Notes: generated by a model not told the origin, from the letters alone. 64,000 nucleotides of DNA from Nonomuraea solani (GCF_900108335.1 NZ_FNVT01000010.1:1-64000); one strand, 5' to 3'. Positions 50,658 through 59,311 are shown, counted from the first letter of the stretch. A program made the numbers and translations.

Positions 50658-51423
50658 GGTCGTGCTCCCGCTGGTGGTGGCGGCCATGCTGCTGCCGATC
50701 GGCGTCATGGTCGTCGTGGCCTCGGCGCCGGCGGGCGGCGGCGCCGGGTTCGGCCTGTTCGCCAACCTCGCCGAGATGTTCGCCGGCGGCGACTTCCCCG
50801 TCTACTTCCGCAACAGCCTCATCCTCTCCTTCGGCATCGGCCTTCTCGACGTGATCTTCGCCGGCGCGGCCGGCTACGCGCTGGCCCGGCTGCGCTTCTT
50901 CGGCGGCAGGGTGCTGTTCGCGCTGGTCGTCGGCACGCTGTCGCTCTCGCCGACCGTCGTGATGGTGCCCGTCTACGTCATCGTGCACGGGCTCGGCTGG
51001 ATCGACTCCTTCCAGGGCATGATCGTGCCGAGCATGATGAGCGCGTTCGGCGTGTTCCTCGTCCGGCAGTTCGCGCTCGGCCTGCCCGAGGAGCTGCTGC
51101 TCGCGGCGCGCGTGGACGGGGCCGGCGAGTTCCGGATCTTCGCCACGATCGCGGTCCCGCTGCTCCGGCCCGCGCTGATCACGCTGTTCCTGCTGCAGTT
51201 CCTGGCCCAGTGGGACAACCTGCTCTGGCCGCTGCTCGTCGCCAACGACCCGGCGCTATGGCCGCTGCCGGTCGGGATCTCCCAGCTCCAGACCGAGATC
51301 GGCTACGACATCCGGCTGATGACCACCGCCGCGCTGGTCACCGCGGTGCCGCCGATCGTGCTCATGTTCCTGCTCCAGCGCTACTACGTCGCCGGACTGA
51401 CCCTCGGGGGTGTCAAGAGGTGA
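50650..51423 (+). CDS. ABC sugar transporter permease, MalG type (GH94 operon)
   Basis: A 257-residue inner-membrane protein; ATG 50650 overlaps the end of the previous gene by 8 nt (a GTG at 50644 would add two residues). The first helix VLPLVVAAMLLPIGVMVVVA is followed by five more. The EAA loop is LLAARVDGAGEFRIFATI with VPLLRPAL. Its stop overlaps the GH94-like gene (GTGA). Confidence 0.92.
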   Translation: MSRVVLPLVVAAMLLPIGVMVVVASAPAGGGAGFGLFANLAEMFAGGDFPVYFRNSLILSFGIGLLDVIFAGAAGYALARLRFFGGRVLFALVVGTLSLSPTVVMVPVYVIVHGLGWIDSFQGMIVPSMMSAFGVFLVRQFALGLPEELLLAARVDGAGEFRIFATIAVPLLRPALITLFLLQFLAQWDNLLWPLLVANDPALWPLPVGISQLQTEIGYDIRLMTTAALVTAVPPIVLMFLLQRYYVAGLTLGGVKR

Positions 51424-53492
51424 ACGCCTTCGGCGAGTGGACCCGCGTCCACGGCCTGCCCGCGTTCTCGTACACGATGGACCAGGACGGCGACCCCCGG
51501 GCGCTCTGGGACCCGATCCTCGATCCGCCGACCCGGCGGCACGTCGTCCACCTCGGGAACCGGCGGATCACGCTGGTCGCCGGCAACGACGGCCGCTGCG
51601 ACCTGTTCGACGAGCACACCGGGCTGCGCTGGCTGACCCGCGACACCGGCGTCGCCGCCGCCGGTGCCCTGCGCACGGAGGGCTCCACGGCGGAGCGCCT
51701 GTTCGGGCCGTCGTTCCTGCGCGTGCGGGTGGCGGACGAGCGGCTGTCGCTGGAGCGCACCGTGCTCTGCCCGGAGGGGGAGCAGCCCTGGGTCCTGATC
51801 CGGCTGCGGGTCCGCAACCTGACGGCCGATCCGGTACGGCTGCCGCTGACCGAGGAGTGGGAGTCCCGCCCGGCCGACGTCGCCCTGATCACCGGGCCGG
51901 CCCCGGCGCCGGACCCCGGCCTCGAACTGGAACTGCTCGGCGGCGAACGGACCCGCTCCGGACGCGTCGTCGTCCCCCTCGACCTGGAACCGGGCGCCGA
52001 GCAGACCATCGACCTGCGGTACGGCCTGCTGGACGGCCCGGCGGACCCCGGTCTCTTCGAGAGCAGCCTCGCAGGCCTGGCCGCGCGGCTGCCCGCGGCG
52101 CACGCCGCGGCGGCGCCGGAGGCCGAGCGCGAGATCCCCTGGCACGCGGCGCTGCTGACGGGCGGCGCCTGCGCCGACGGGGTGCTCGGCGGGCACACCC
52201 TCGACCAGGGATCGTGCTACTCCTTCAGGCACGGCTTCAACGGGGCCGCGCGCGACCCGCTCCAGCACGCGCTGCCCCTCGTGTACACCGAGCCCGGCCT
52301 GGCCCTCTCCGTGTTGCGCAACACGTGCGCCTGGGGCGGCCCCGACGGAGACCTGCCGTACGCCCTCCGCCCGGACAAATCCCCCTGGACCGACCTGTTC
52401 CGCCCGTCCGACCAGAACCTGTGGGCGCTGTGGCTGGCCGCCGAATACCTGGCCGCGACCGGCGACGTCGAGGCGTTCGGCGCGGCCGTGCCCTACCACC
52501 CGGTGCACGACGCGCCCGAGGTGCCGCTCGGAGAGCACCTGCGGCGCCAGTTCCGCTTCCTCACCGACGTCGTCGGCCGTGGCGACCACGGGCACGTGCG
52601 CATCCTCAACGCCGACTGGAACGACCTGGCGATCTCCCGGAGCGGCGTCCCGGCGGCGGACATGATCGAGCGCGGCGAGTCGGTGCTCAACTCGGCGATG
52701 GCCGCCTGGGTGCTGCCCCGGTACGCGGCCGTGGCCGAGCGGCTCGGCGATCCCACGACGGCGGCCGAGGCGCGCAAGCTCGGCGAGTCGCTGCGCGACC
52801 TGGTGGCCGGCGAGTGGAACGGCCGCTGGTTCCGCCGCGCGTACGGCCCCGGGGCGCTGGTCGGGGAGGACGACCTGTGGCTGGAGGTCCAGCCGTGGGC
52901 GATCCTGTGCGGCGCCGCCTCGCCCGCCCAGGCCCGCGAACTGCTGACCAGGATCGAGGCCACCGCCGCCGCGGGCTCACCCCTGGGCGCCCGCGTACGC
53001 TGGCCGATCCTGCCGGGCAGCGGCGCCGGCGACAGCGCCATCTGGTACGCGATCAACATGACGCTCATTTGGGCCGCCGCCGAGCACGCCCCCGACCTGG
53101 GGTGGGCCTGGTGGCGCCGGATGTCGCTGGCCTCCCACGCGGCCGCCTACCCCGACGTCTGGGAGGGCACGCTGTCCGGCCCCGACGCCTACCTGCCGCC
53201 CGAGTCGGCGCGTCCGGGGCGCACCTGGGACCTGGCGGAGGTCGGGGTCGCCATGCAGGCGTACCCGGTGGCCAACCTGCACGCGCACGCCCAGCCGCTG
53301 CTGGCGTACCTGCGCCTGCTGGGCGTCGGGCCCGACGCCGGCGGCCGGCTCCGCGTCGGTGGCGGGGCCTCGTTCCGAAGTCAGGTGCTCACCGTCGCGC
53401 CGGACGGCGGCGGGCGGCTGTCGGCGCCCGGCCCGGTCGAGGTGGTCACCCCGTCCGGCGTCGTCTCCGGCGCGGGCACCCTCACGTGGTGA
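51420..53492 (+). CDS. GH94/GH36-type glycoside phosphorylase- or hydrolase-like enzyme
   Basis: A 690-residue cytoplasmic protein (no signal). An N-terminal beta-sandwich (about 40-225) is joined to an (alpha/alpha)6 barrel (about 240-640). The barrel has the catalytic-acid motif of the GH94 clan as NADWNDLAIS (residues 397-406) with RGESVLNSAMAAW after it. Later motifs YPDVWEGTLSGPDAY and WPILPGSGAGDSAIWYA lie on the substrate face. It is shorter than cellobiose phosphorylase (about 800) and DWNDL departs from the usual DWNDG, so specificity is unknown and hydrolysis cannot be excluded. Placement after the importer and before a ROK kinase suggests it splits the imported glycoside inside the cell. 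Confidence 0.8.
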   Translation: MNAFGEWTRVHGLPAFSYTMDQDGDPRALWDPILDPPTRRHVVHLGNRRITLVAGNDGRCDLFDEHTGLRWLTRDTGVAAAGALRTEGSTAERLFGPSFLRVRVADERLSLERTVLCPEGEQPWVLIRLRVRNLTADPVRLPLTEEWESRPADVALITGPAPAPDPGLELELLGGERTRSGRVVVPLDLEPGAEQTIDLRYGLLDGPADPGLFESSLAGLAARLPAAHAAAAPEAEREIPWHAALLTGGACADGVLGGHTLDQGSCYSFRHGFNGAARDPLQHALPLVYTEPGLALSVLRNTCAWGGPDGDLPYALRPDKSPWTDLFRPSDQNLWALWLAAEYLAATGDVEAFGAAVPYHPVHDAPEVPLGEHLRRQFRFLTDVVGRGDHGHVRILNADWNDLAISRSGVPAADMIERGESVLNSAMAAWVLPRYAAVAERLGDPTTAAEARKLGESLRDLVAGEWNGRWFRRAYGPGALVGEDDLWLEVQPWAILCGAASPAQARELLTRIEATAAAGSPLGARVRWPILPGSGAGDSAIWYAINMTLIWAAAEHAPDLGWAWWRRMSLASHAAAYPDVWEGTLSGPDAYLPPESARPGRTWDLAEVGVAMQAYPVANLHAHAQPLLAYLRLLGVGPDAGGRLRVGGGASFRSQVLTVAPDGGGRLSAPGPVEVVTPSGVVSGAGTLTW

Positions 53493-54382
53493 CGCGGCTC
53501 GGCGTCGACGTCGGGGGCACCGCCGTGAAATGGGCGCTCCTCGGCGAAGGCGAAGGCGAGGGCGAAGGCGAAGGCGAGGGGGAGGCCGCGGAGGTGCTCG
53601 GCACCGGGACCGTCCCCACGCCGTCAGGCCCGGCCGAGGTGGTGGAGCTGGTCGCCGGGCTGGTGCCGGAGGGTGCGGTCAGCATCGGGATCGGGCTGCC
53701 GGGCCACGTGGACCGGGCCGCCGGGATCGCCCTGTTCGTCCCCAACCCGCCGGGCGAGTGGACCGGGTTCCCCGTCGGGCCCGAGCTGAGCGGGCGTACC
53801 GGGCTGCCGGTGGCCGTGGTCAACGACGCCCGCGCGTTCGCGCTGGCCGAGCTCCGTACGGGCGCCGCCCGGGGCAGGTCCGACGTGCTCTTCGCCGTGC
53901 TCGGCACCGGGATCGGTGGAGCGGTCGCCCTCGCCGGTGAGATCCTCACCGGCCCCCGGGACAACCTGGGCGAGGTCGGCCACATCACCGTCGACCCCGC
54001 CGGGCCGCCCTGCTGCTGCGGCAACCGCGGTTGTGCCGAGACCTATGCCGCGGCCCCGGGCATCGTACGGGGACTCGACGGCCTCACCACCGCCGCGGCC
54101 GTCGCGGCGGCGGCACGGGCCGGGGACCGGGCGGCCACGGCGGCGCTGGGCCGGGCCGGCTGGGCGTTGGGGGTGGCGCTCGGAGACGCGGTGGCGCTGC
54201 TCGGGATCGGGACGGTCGTCGTCGGAGGCGGGGTGGCGGGGGCGCTCGACCTCATGCTGGCCGCCATGCGGGACGAGTTCGAGCGGAGGCGTCCGCTCAT
54301 CGGTGACGTCGCGGTGCTGCCTGCCGCCCTCGGCCCGTGGGCCGGGGCGATCGGCGCCGCGCTCTATGGAGGGATGCCGTAA
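53489..54382 (+). CDS. ROK-family sugar kinase with GE-repeat insert
   Basis: A 297-residue kinase-type ROK protein without a DNA-binding domain. Motifs: LGVDVGGTAVKWALLG (ATP loop), VVNDARAFALAELRTG (ND), LGTGIGGAVAL and zinc motif PPCCCGNRGCAETYA (intact Cys set). Directly after the ATP loop lies an insert of seven GE dipeptides that is absent from normal ROK kinases. It should phosphorylate a monosaccharide released by the GH94-like enzyme. GTG start overlaps that gene's stop (GTGA). Confidence 0.88.
   Translation: MTRLGVDVGGTAVKWALLGEGEGEGEGEGEGEAAEVLGTGTVPTPSGPAEVVELVAGLVPEGAVSIGIGLPGHVDRAAGIALFVPNPPGEWTGFPVGPELSGRTGLPVAVVNDARAFALAELRTGAARGRSDVLFAVLGTGIGGAVALAGEILTGPRDNLGEVGHITVDPAGPPCCCGNRGCAETYAAAPGIVRGLDGLTTAAAVAAAARAGDRAATAALGRAGWALGVALGDAVALLGIGTVVVGGGVAGALDLMLAAMRDEFERRRPLIGDVAVLPAALGPWAGAIGAALYGGMP
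53543..53584. repeat. Seven GGNGAR hexanucleotide repeats (GE dipeptides)
   Basis: Seven head-to-tail 6-nt units (GGCGAA, GGCGAG, last GGGGAG) encode (GE)7 immediately after the ATP-binding loop of the ROK kinase. It is in frame and slippage-prone. Confidence 0.9.
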
Positions 54383-55153
54383 ATGAAGTGGATCAAGCGG
54401 GCGATGGAGCTGCTCGGGGAGATCGAGCGCACCCAGGAGGAGGCGATCGCGAGCGCGGCCGCGATCACGGCACGGGTGATCGGCGGCGGGGGAGTGGTGC
54501 ACACGTTCGGCACCGGGCACTCGCGCATGGGCGTGGAGGAGCTGTTCCCCCGGTACGGCTCCTACCCGGGCTTCCACCCCATCGTGGAACTGGCGACGAC
54601 GTTCTACACGCAGGTCGCGGGCCCGAACGGGATGCGGCAGGCGATGTTCATCGAACGCGTCGAAGGGCTGGCCGACCAGATCCTGGCCAACTACGAGCTG
54701 CGGCCCTCGGACGCGGCGATCGTGTTCAGCGTCAGCGGGCTCAACGCGGTCCCCATCGAGATGGCCATGGGGCTGCGCAAGGCGGGCGTGCCGGTCGTCG
54801 CGGTGACGTCGATGCGGGAGACGATGGCGGCCGAGCCCGGCCATCCGAGCGGGACGCGGCTCTGCGACCACGCCGACGTGGTGATCGACCTCCGTACGCC
54901 GGTCGGCGACGCGTTGTGCCAGATCGAGGGGCTGACGGAGCCGGTCGGCCCGGGCAGCACGGTGGCGGCCGTCGCGGTGGTCAACGAGATCAAGGTCCGT
55001 ACGGCGGAGCTGCTCGCCCGCGACGGCCTCGTCCCGCCGGTCATCTCCAGCGCCAAACTCGTCGGCCGGCCGCGCTCGGAGGAGCTGTTCGAGGCCGCCT
55101 ACCTGGAGCACGCCCGCCGGGCCGCCCAGGTCCTGCGAAAGCCCGGCGCATGA
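54383..55153 (+). CDS. SIS-domain sugar-phosphate binding protein (sugar isomerase family, COG4821-like)
   Basis: A 256-residue protein of one SIS domain. It has VVHTFGTGHSRMGVEELFPR (phosphosugar-binding), IVELATTFYTQVAG, IVFSVSGLNAVPIEMAMGLR and VVAVTSMRETMAAEPGHPSG. Proteins of this type are found with amino-sugar genes and may isomerise, deaminate or deglycate sugar phosphates. It starts at the base after the ROK stop (TAA then ATG) and overlaps the SDR start (ATGA). Acting on the product of the ROK kinase is the natural role; the reaction is unproven. Confidence 0.85.
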   Translation: MKWIKRAMELLGEIERTQEEAIASAAAITARVIGGGGVVHTFGTGHSRMGVEELFPRYGSYPGFHPIVELATTFYTQVAGPNGMRQAMFIERVEGLADQILANYELRPSDAAIVFSVSGLNAVPIEMAMGLRKAGVPVVAVTSMRETMAAEPGHPSGTRLCDHADVVIDLRTPVGDALCQIEGLTEPVGPGSTVAAVAVVNEIKVRTAELLARDGLVPPVISSAKLVGRPRSEELFEAAYLEHARRAAQVLRKPGA

Positions 55154-55839
55154 CCGTCGTGGTGGCCGGCTCGGACGGTGGCATCGGCCGGGCCTGCGTG
55201 GCGGCGGTGGAGGCGGCCGGCGGCACGGCGTTCGGCGTCGATCTCGCCGGTGGCATCGACATCACCGCGCCCGGCGGCGCCGAGCAGGCCATCGCCCGGG
55301 CGTCGGCCGCGCACGGCACGATCAGCGGGGTCGTCCACGCGGTCGGCATGTCCGGCAGGTCGCTCGGCGACGGCGGCATCACCGCATGCGGTGACGAGGC
55401 CTGGAACGAGGTGCACCGGGTCAACCACGCGTCGGTGTTCCGGCTGCTGCGCGCGGCCATCCCGGCGATGGCGGAGGGCGGGTCGATCGTGGTGATCGGC
55501 TCGGCGCTGGGGACCTCGCTCGACGACGACTTCCGCACGGTGGCCTACGCCTCCTCCAAGGGCGCCCTGATCCCGCTGATCAGGGCGGCGGCCCGCGAGG
55601 TGGCGCCGCGCGGCGTGCGGGTCAACCTGATCTCGGCCGGGCTGGTGGCCACCCCCATGAGCCGCCGCGCCCAGACCGACCTCGCCATCCAGGCCAGGCT
55701 GCCCGAGCTCATGCCCCTCGGAGCCGACCTGTGCGCCCCAGAGGACATCGCCGCCGCCGTCCTCTGGCTGCTCTCCCCGGCCGCCCGCCGCACCACGGGA
55801 GCGGTCATTCCCGTCGACGGCGGTTGGCACCTGCGTTGA
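55150..55839 (+). CDS. Short-chain dehydrogenase/reductase (GH94 operon)
   Basis: A 229-residue NAD(P)-dependent enzyme. The glycine motif is VVAGSDGGIGRACVAAVE, FGVDLAG follows beta-2, the catalytic serine lies in VVIGSALG and YASSKGALIPLIRAA supplies YxxxK. C-terminal GAVIPVDGGWHLR is standard. It overlaps the SIS gene by 4 nt. In this operon it may oxidise or reduce a sugar or sugar acid; together with the FAD enzyme and the lactonase it points to an oxidative route. Confidence 0.87.
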   Translation: MTVVVAGSDGGIGRACVAAVEAAGGTAFGVDLAGGIDITAPGGAEQAIARASAAHGTISGVVHAVGMSGRSLGDGGITACGDEAWNEVHRVNHASVFRLLRAAIPAMAEGGSIVVIGSALGTSLDDDFRTVAYASSKGALIPLIRAAAREVAPRGVRVNLISAGLVATPMSRRAQTDLAIQARLPELMPLGADLCAPEDIAAAVLWLLSPAARRTTGAVIPVDGGWHLR

Positions 55840-55853
55840 AAGGAGCGTCCCGC

Positions 55854-57077
55854 GTGGATGTGCTGTGGGAAGGCGACGTGATCGTCGCGGGTGGCGGCAG
55901 CGCGGGCTGCGCGGCCGCCGTGGCGGCGGCCCGCTCGGGCGCCCGCTGCCTGCTGGTGGAGAGCGCCGGGTTCCTCGGCGGTACGGGTGCCGCGGTGCTC
56001 GACACCTTCTACGGCTTCTACGCGCCGGGGCCTGAGTCGCCGCGCGTGGTCGGCGGGATCGGATGGGAGGTGTGCGAGCGGCTGTTCGCCACCGGGTCGG
56101 CGTTCGAGCGGCCCAACACCTATGGCGCGGGCACGGGCGTCACGTACGAGCCGGAGGCGCTCAAGGTCGTCTGGGACGAGCTGACCGCCGGCGTCACCGT
56201 GCTGCTGCACGCCAAGGTGTGCGCGGCGGGCGACGTGGTGGAGACCGTCGCCGGGCGGTTCGCGGTCAGGGCGCCGGTGGTCGTCGACGCCACCGGCGAC
56301 GCGGAGGTCGCGTGGCGGGCCGGGGCCGCGCTGGAGCGGCCCGGCATGCGGCTGCAGCCGATGACCACGACGTTCCGGCTCGGTGGCGTGGACCTGTCGG
56401 CCACCTCGACCGCCGGGCTGCACGCCCTGATGAAGGCGGCGGGTGACGCCTACGACCTGCCCCGGCGCGAGGGGTCGGTGCACAGGACCGTGCACGACGG
56501 GATCGTGCACACCAACCTGACCCGGGTGAGCGGCCTGGATCCGACCGATCCGCTGGAGCTGTCGCGGGCCGAGCGTGAGGGGCGGCGGCAGGTGGGGGAG
56601 TACGTGCGCTTCCTGCGGGAGAAGGTCCCAGGGTACGGCTCCGCCGTGCTGCTGGGCACGTCCACCCGGATCGGGGTACGGGAGTCCCGCCGCCTCAAAG
56701 GAGGATATGTCCTGACTTCTGAGGATGTGCTGGCCGGCCGGGACCACCCCGACACGATCGCCCGCTGCGGCGCGCCCATCGAGGACCACGACTCCGGCTC
56801 GGGAACCCGCTGGGAGTACGTCCGCGACTACGGCACCTACGGCATCCCGTACCGATGCCTGCTGCCTGCCGATGCCCCCGGCCTGATCGTCGCGGGCCGC
56901 TGCCTGTCGGCGACCCACGACGCGCACGCCTCCGCCCGGTCGATGGCGCAGTGCATGGCGATGGGCCAGGCGGCCGGCACGGCCGCCGCCCTCGCGGTGG
57001 AGACCTCCCGGGACCCCGCGGAGATCGACGTGGACGTCCTGCGCACCCGGCTGCGCGAGAACGGAGCCCTGCTGTGA
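55854..57077 (+). CDS. FAD-dependent oxidoreductase (FAD_oxidored, PF12831-like)
   Basis: A 407-residue flavoprotein with no signal peptide. FAD binding is shown by DVIVAGGGSAGCAAAVAAAR with CLLVES (acidic end of beta-2) and GGTGAAVLDTFYGFY, then VVDATGDAEVAWRAGA, and near the end APGLIVAGRCLSATHDAHAS and MGQAAGTAAALA. Substrate unknown; the family occurs in polysaccharide-use loci. GTG 55854 has AAAGGAG before it, 14 nt after the SDR stop. It overlaps the lactonase start (GTGA). Confidence 0.87.
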   Translation: MDVLWEGDVIVAGGGSAGCAAAVAAARSGARCLLVESAGFLGGTGAAVLDTFYGFYAPGPESPRVVGGIGWEVCERLFATGSAFERPNTYGAGTGVTYEPEALKVVWDELTAGVTVLLHAKVCAAGDVVETVAGRFAVRAPVVVDATGDAEVAWRAGAALERPGMRLQPMTTTFRLGGVDLSATSTAGLHALMKAAGDAYDLPRREGSVHRTVHDGIVHTNLTRVSGLDPTDPLELSRAEREGRRQVGEYVRFLREKVPGYGSAVLLGTSTRIGVRESRRLKGGYVLTSEDVLAGRDHPDTIARCGAPIEDHDSGSGTRWEYVRDYGTYGIPYRCLLPADAPGLIVAGRCLSATHDAHASARSMAQCMAMGQAAGTAAALAVETSRDPAEIDVDVLRTRLRENGALL

Positions 57078-58015
57078 CCGTCAGAACCGTGCTGGGCGAC
57101 GTCGAGGAGCTCGGTGTCACCTACGCCCACGAGCACCTGTTCATGACCGGCGACTGGGCCGTCCGCAACGAGCCCGACTACCGGCTCGACTCGCTGGAGG
57201 CCGCCGTCGACGAGGTCTCGGCGGCGCGCCGGCTCGGCCTGTCCGCCGTCGTGGAGATGACCCCGCTGGGCTTCGGCCGCAGCCCACGGCTGATGCGGGC
57301 GCTCTCGGAGCGGACCGGGCTGCACGTGGTGGCCGTGACCGGCTTCCACAAGAGCACCTACTACAGCGACGCCCACTGGCTGCACCACTACGACGTGGAC
57401 GAGATCGCCGGCCTGCTGGTCGCCGAGATCGAGGAGGGCATGGACGAACTCGGCCTCGTCGGGCCGATCGTCCGGCGCTCACCCGCGCGGGCCGGCGCCA
57501 TCAAGCTCGCCGCCGGCTACCACCGCCTGCCCGGCGCCCGGCTGATCAGCGCGGTCGCGCAGGCCGCCCGGCGGACCGGCGCGCCGGTCGTCACCCACTG
57601 CGACAAGGGCACGATGGGACACGAACTCCTGGACGCGCTCGGCACGGACCGGGTGGTCCTCGGGCACATCGACCACAACCCCGACCCCGGATATCTCGCC
57701 TCGCTGGCGGAGCGCGGCGCGTACCTGGCCTTCGACCGGCCAGGACGGATCAAGTACGGGCCCGACAGCGACATCGTGGCCCTCGTCGAGGCGCTGGCGG
57801 CACGCGGGCTGGGCCACCGGCTGCTGTTCGGCATGGACCTCGCCCGCAGGTCCTACTGGCCGAGCCTCGGAGGCGGCCCCGGGCTGTCGTATCTGCTGGA
57901 CCGGTTCGTCCCGCGGCTGGCGGCCGCCGGGCTGGGCGAGGTCGCGACGGCGGCACTCACGGAGAACCCCGCCGTAGCCTTCGCGTTTGAAGGTTCTCCG
58001 ACGTCTACCGCCTGA
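57074..58015 (+). CDS. Phosphotriesterase-family hydrolase, probable lactonase
   Basis: A 313-residue TIM-barrel metal hydrolase. Metal ligands are visible: YAHEHLF (H19, H21), the bridging carbamylated-lysine position in AGAIKLAAGY (K143), VVTHCDKGT (H174), VVLGHIDHNPD (H197) and the aspartate of LLFGMDLAR (about D258). In sugar operons such proteins hydrolyse lactones of sugar acids. It is the last gene of the operon and directly follows the FAD oxidoreductase (GTGA overlap), so it may open a lactone made by that enzyme. Confidence 0.88.
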   Translation: MTVRTVLGDVEELGVTYAHEHLFMTGDWAVRNEPDYRLDSLEAAVDEVSAARRLGLSAVVEMTPLGFGRSPRLMRALSERTGLHVVAVTGFHKSTYYSDAHWLHHYDVDEIAGLLVAEIEEGMDELGLVGPIVRRSPARAGAIKLAAGYHRLPGARLISAVAQAARRTGAPVVTHCDKGTMGHELLDALGTDRVVLGHIDHNPDPGYLASLAERGAYLAFDRPGRIKYGPDSDIVALVEALAARGLGHRLLFGMDLARRSYWPSLGGGPGLSYLLDRFVPRLAAAGLGEVATAALTENPAVAFAFEGSPTSTA

Positions 58016-58041
58016 AATCGCGGAAAAGTTTAAGCCGAAGG

Positions 58042-58059
58042 TTCAACGATACCGTTGAA
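58042..58059. promoter_or_regulatory. Palindrome before the erythromycin-esterase-like gene
   Basis: TTCAACGATACCGTTGAA has 7-bp arms (TTCAACG/CGTTGAA) around 4 nt and ends 3 nt before the ATG, so it covers the ribosome site region (GAAGG). Its form fits a TetR-family operator or a translational control stem. Confidence 0.55.
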
Positions 58060-58062
58060 GGC

Positions 58063-59274
58063 ATGGATACCGACATCAAGGCCACCACCCATGCCGTCGA
58101 TGCCGCCGCCGTCATGAGCCTGTTCGCGGGCCGGCCGCGGCTCCTCGCCCTGGGCGAGCCCACCCACGCCGCGGACGTCCTGCTCGCCACGCGCAACGAG
58201 CTCTTCAGGCAACTCGTCGAACAGGAGGGCTACCGGACGATCGCGATCGAGAGCGACTGCCTGATGGGCCAGATCGTGGACGACTACGTCACCACGGGCA
58301 CGGGCACCTTCGACGAGGTCATGGAGCGCGGGTTCAGCCACGAGTGGGGCGCGTTCCCGGGCAACCGCGAGCTCGTGCGCTGGATGCGCGCGTACAACGA
58401 GGGCCGCCCCGCCTCCGAGCGGCTGCGCTTCGCCGGTGTCGACGGCCCGATGGAGATCACCGGCGCCTCCAGCCCCCGCCAGGCCCTCACCGAACTGCAC
58501 GGCTACCTCGCCGCCCGGCTGGACGCCGACCTGCTCCCCTGCGACGCGGACACGCTCGACCGCCTGCTCGGCGCCGACGACCGGTGGACCAACCCCGACG
58601 CGATGATGGACCCGTCGCGGTCCATCGGGCGGTCGGCGGAGGCCACCGAGCTGCGGCTGCTCGCCGACGAGCTGGTGGCGGCGCTCGACGCGCAGACGCC
58701 GCACCTGATCGCGACGTCCTGGCGCGACGACTTCGACCGGGCCCACCTGTGCGGGCGCGCCGCCGTCGGCCTGCTGCGCTACCACTACGCGATGGCCGAC
58801 ACCTCACCGAGCCGCATGCGGCGGCTGCTGAGTCAGCGGGACGCGATCATCGCCGCCAACCTCCTCGCCGTCGCCGAACGCGGCCCGGCGCTGGTCAGCT
58901 CCCACAACCTGCATCTCAAGCGGGAGAAGAGCACGATGGCGATGACCGGCCTGCCGCCGCAGGTGTGGTGGTGCGCCGGCGCGATCGTGAGCGCCCACCT
59001 GGGCGAGGAGTACGCCTTCGTGGCCTCGGCGCTCGGCACGATCCGGAACAAGGACGTGGACACCCCGCCGCCGGACACCGTCGAAGGGCTCCTGTACGCG
59101 CTCCCGGAGGACGGTTACGTCGTCGACGCCCGCCGGCTGGCCGCCGTCTTCGGCGACGAGCCGCCCGCCCCCCGCGAGTCCTCCTGGTTCGGCTACTTCC
59201 CGCTGGACCCGGCCGGCCTGACCGGGTGCGACGGGATCGTGTTCGTCAAGGACGTCACCATCGTGGAGAGATAG
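58063..59274 (+). CDS. Erythromycin esterase (Ere)-like protein
   Basis: A 403-residue cytoplasmic protein of the Ere/succinoglycan-biosynthesis-like family. The N-terminal motif is LLALGEPTHAADV (GE and H of the Ere active site), then TIAIESDCLMGQ, GAFPGNRELVRWMR, RFAGVDGP and VSSHNLHLKREK. Ere enzymes open the lactone ring of macrolides and so give resistance, but many actinobacterial members are not tested. It stands alone with a palindrome directly before its start, so it may be induced by a small molecule. It lies between two unrelated genes and has no neighbouring macrolide genes. Confidence 0.87.
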   Translation: MDTDIKATTHAVDAAAVMSLFAGRPRLLALGEPTHAADVLLATRNELFRQLVEQEGYRTIAIESDCLMGQIVDDYVTTGTGTFDEVMERGFSHEWGAFPGNRELVRWMRAYNEGRPASERLRFAGVDGPMEITGASSPRQALTELHGYLAARLDADLLPCDADTLDRLLGADDRWTNPDAMMDPSRSIGRSAEATELRLLADELVAALDAQTPHLIATSWRDDFDRAHLCGRAAVGLLRYHYAMADTSPSRMRRLLSQRDAIIAANLLAVAERGPALVSSHNLHLKREKSTMAMTGLPPQVWWCAGAIVSAHLGEEYAFVASALGTIRNKDVDTPPPDTVEGLLYALPEDGYVVDARRLAAVFGDEPPAPRESSWFGYFPLDPAGLTGCDGIVFVKDVTIVER

Positions 59275-59281
59275 CGGCCCT

Positions 59282-59311
59282 GAACCTCCCCTGACCGGTC
59301 AGGGGAGGTTC
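59282..59311. terminator. 30-bp perfect palindrome between convergent genes
   Basis: GAACCTCCCCTGACC and its reverse complement form a perfect palindrome 7 nt after the Ere stop. It overlaps the last codons and stop of the convergent alpha/beta hydrolase. It should act as a terminator for both. Confidence 0.7.
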
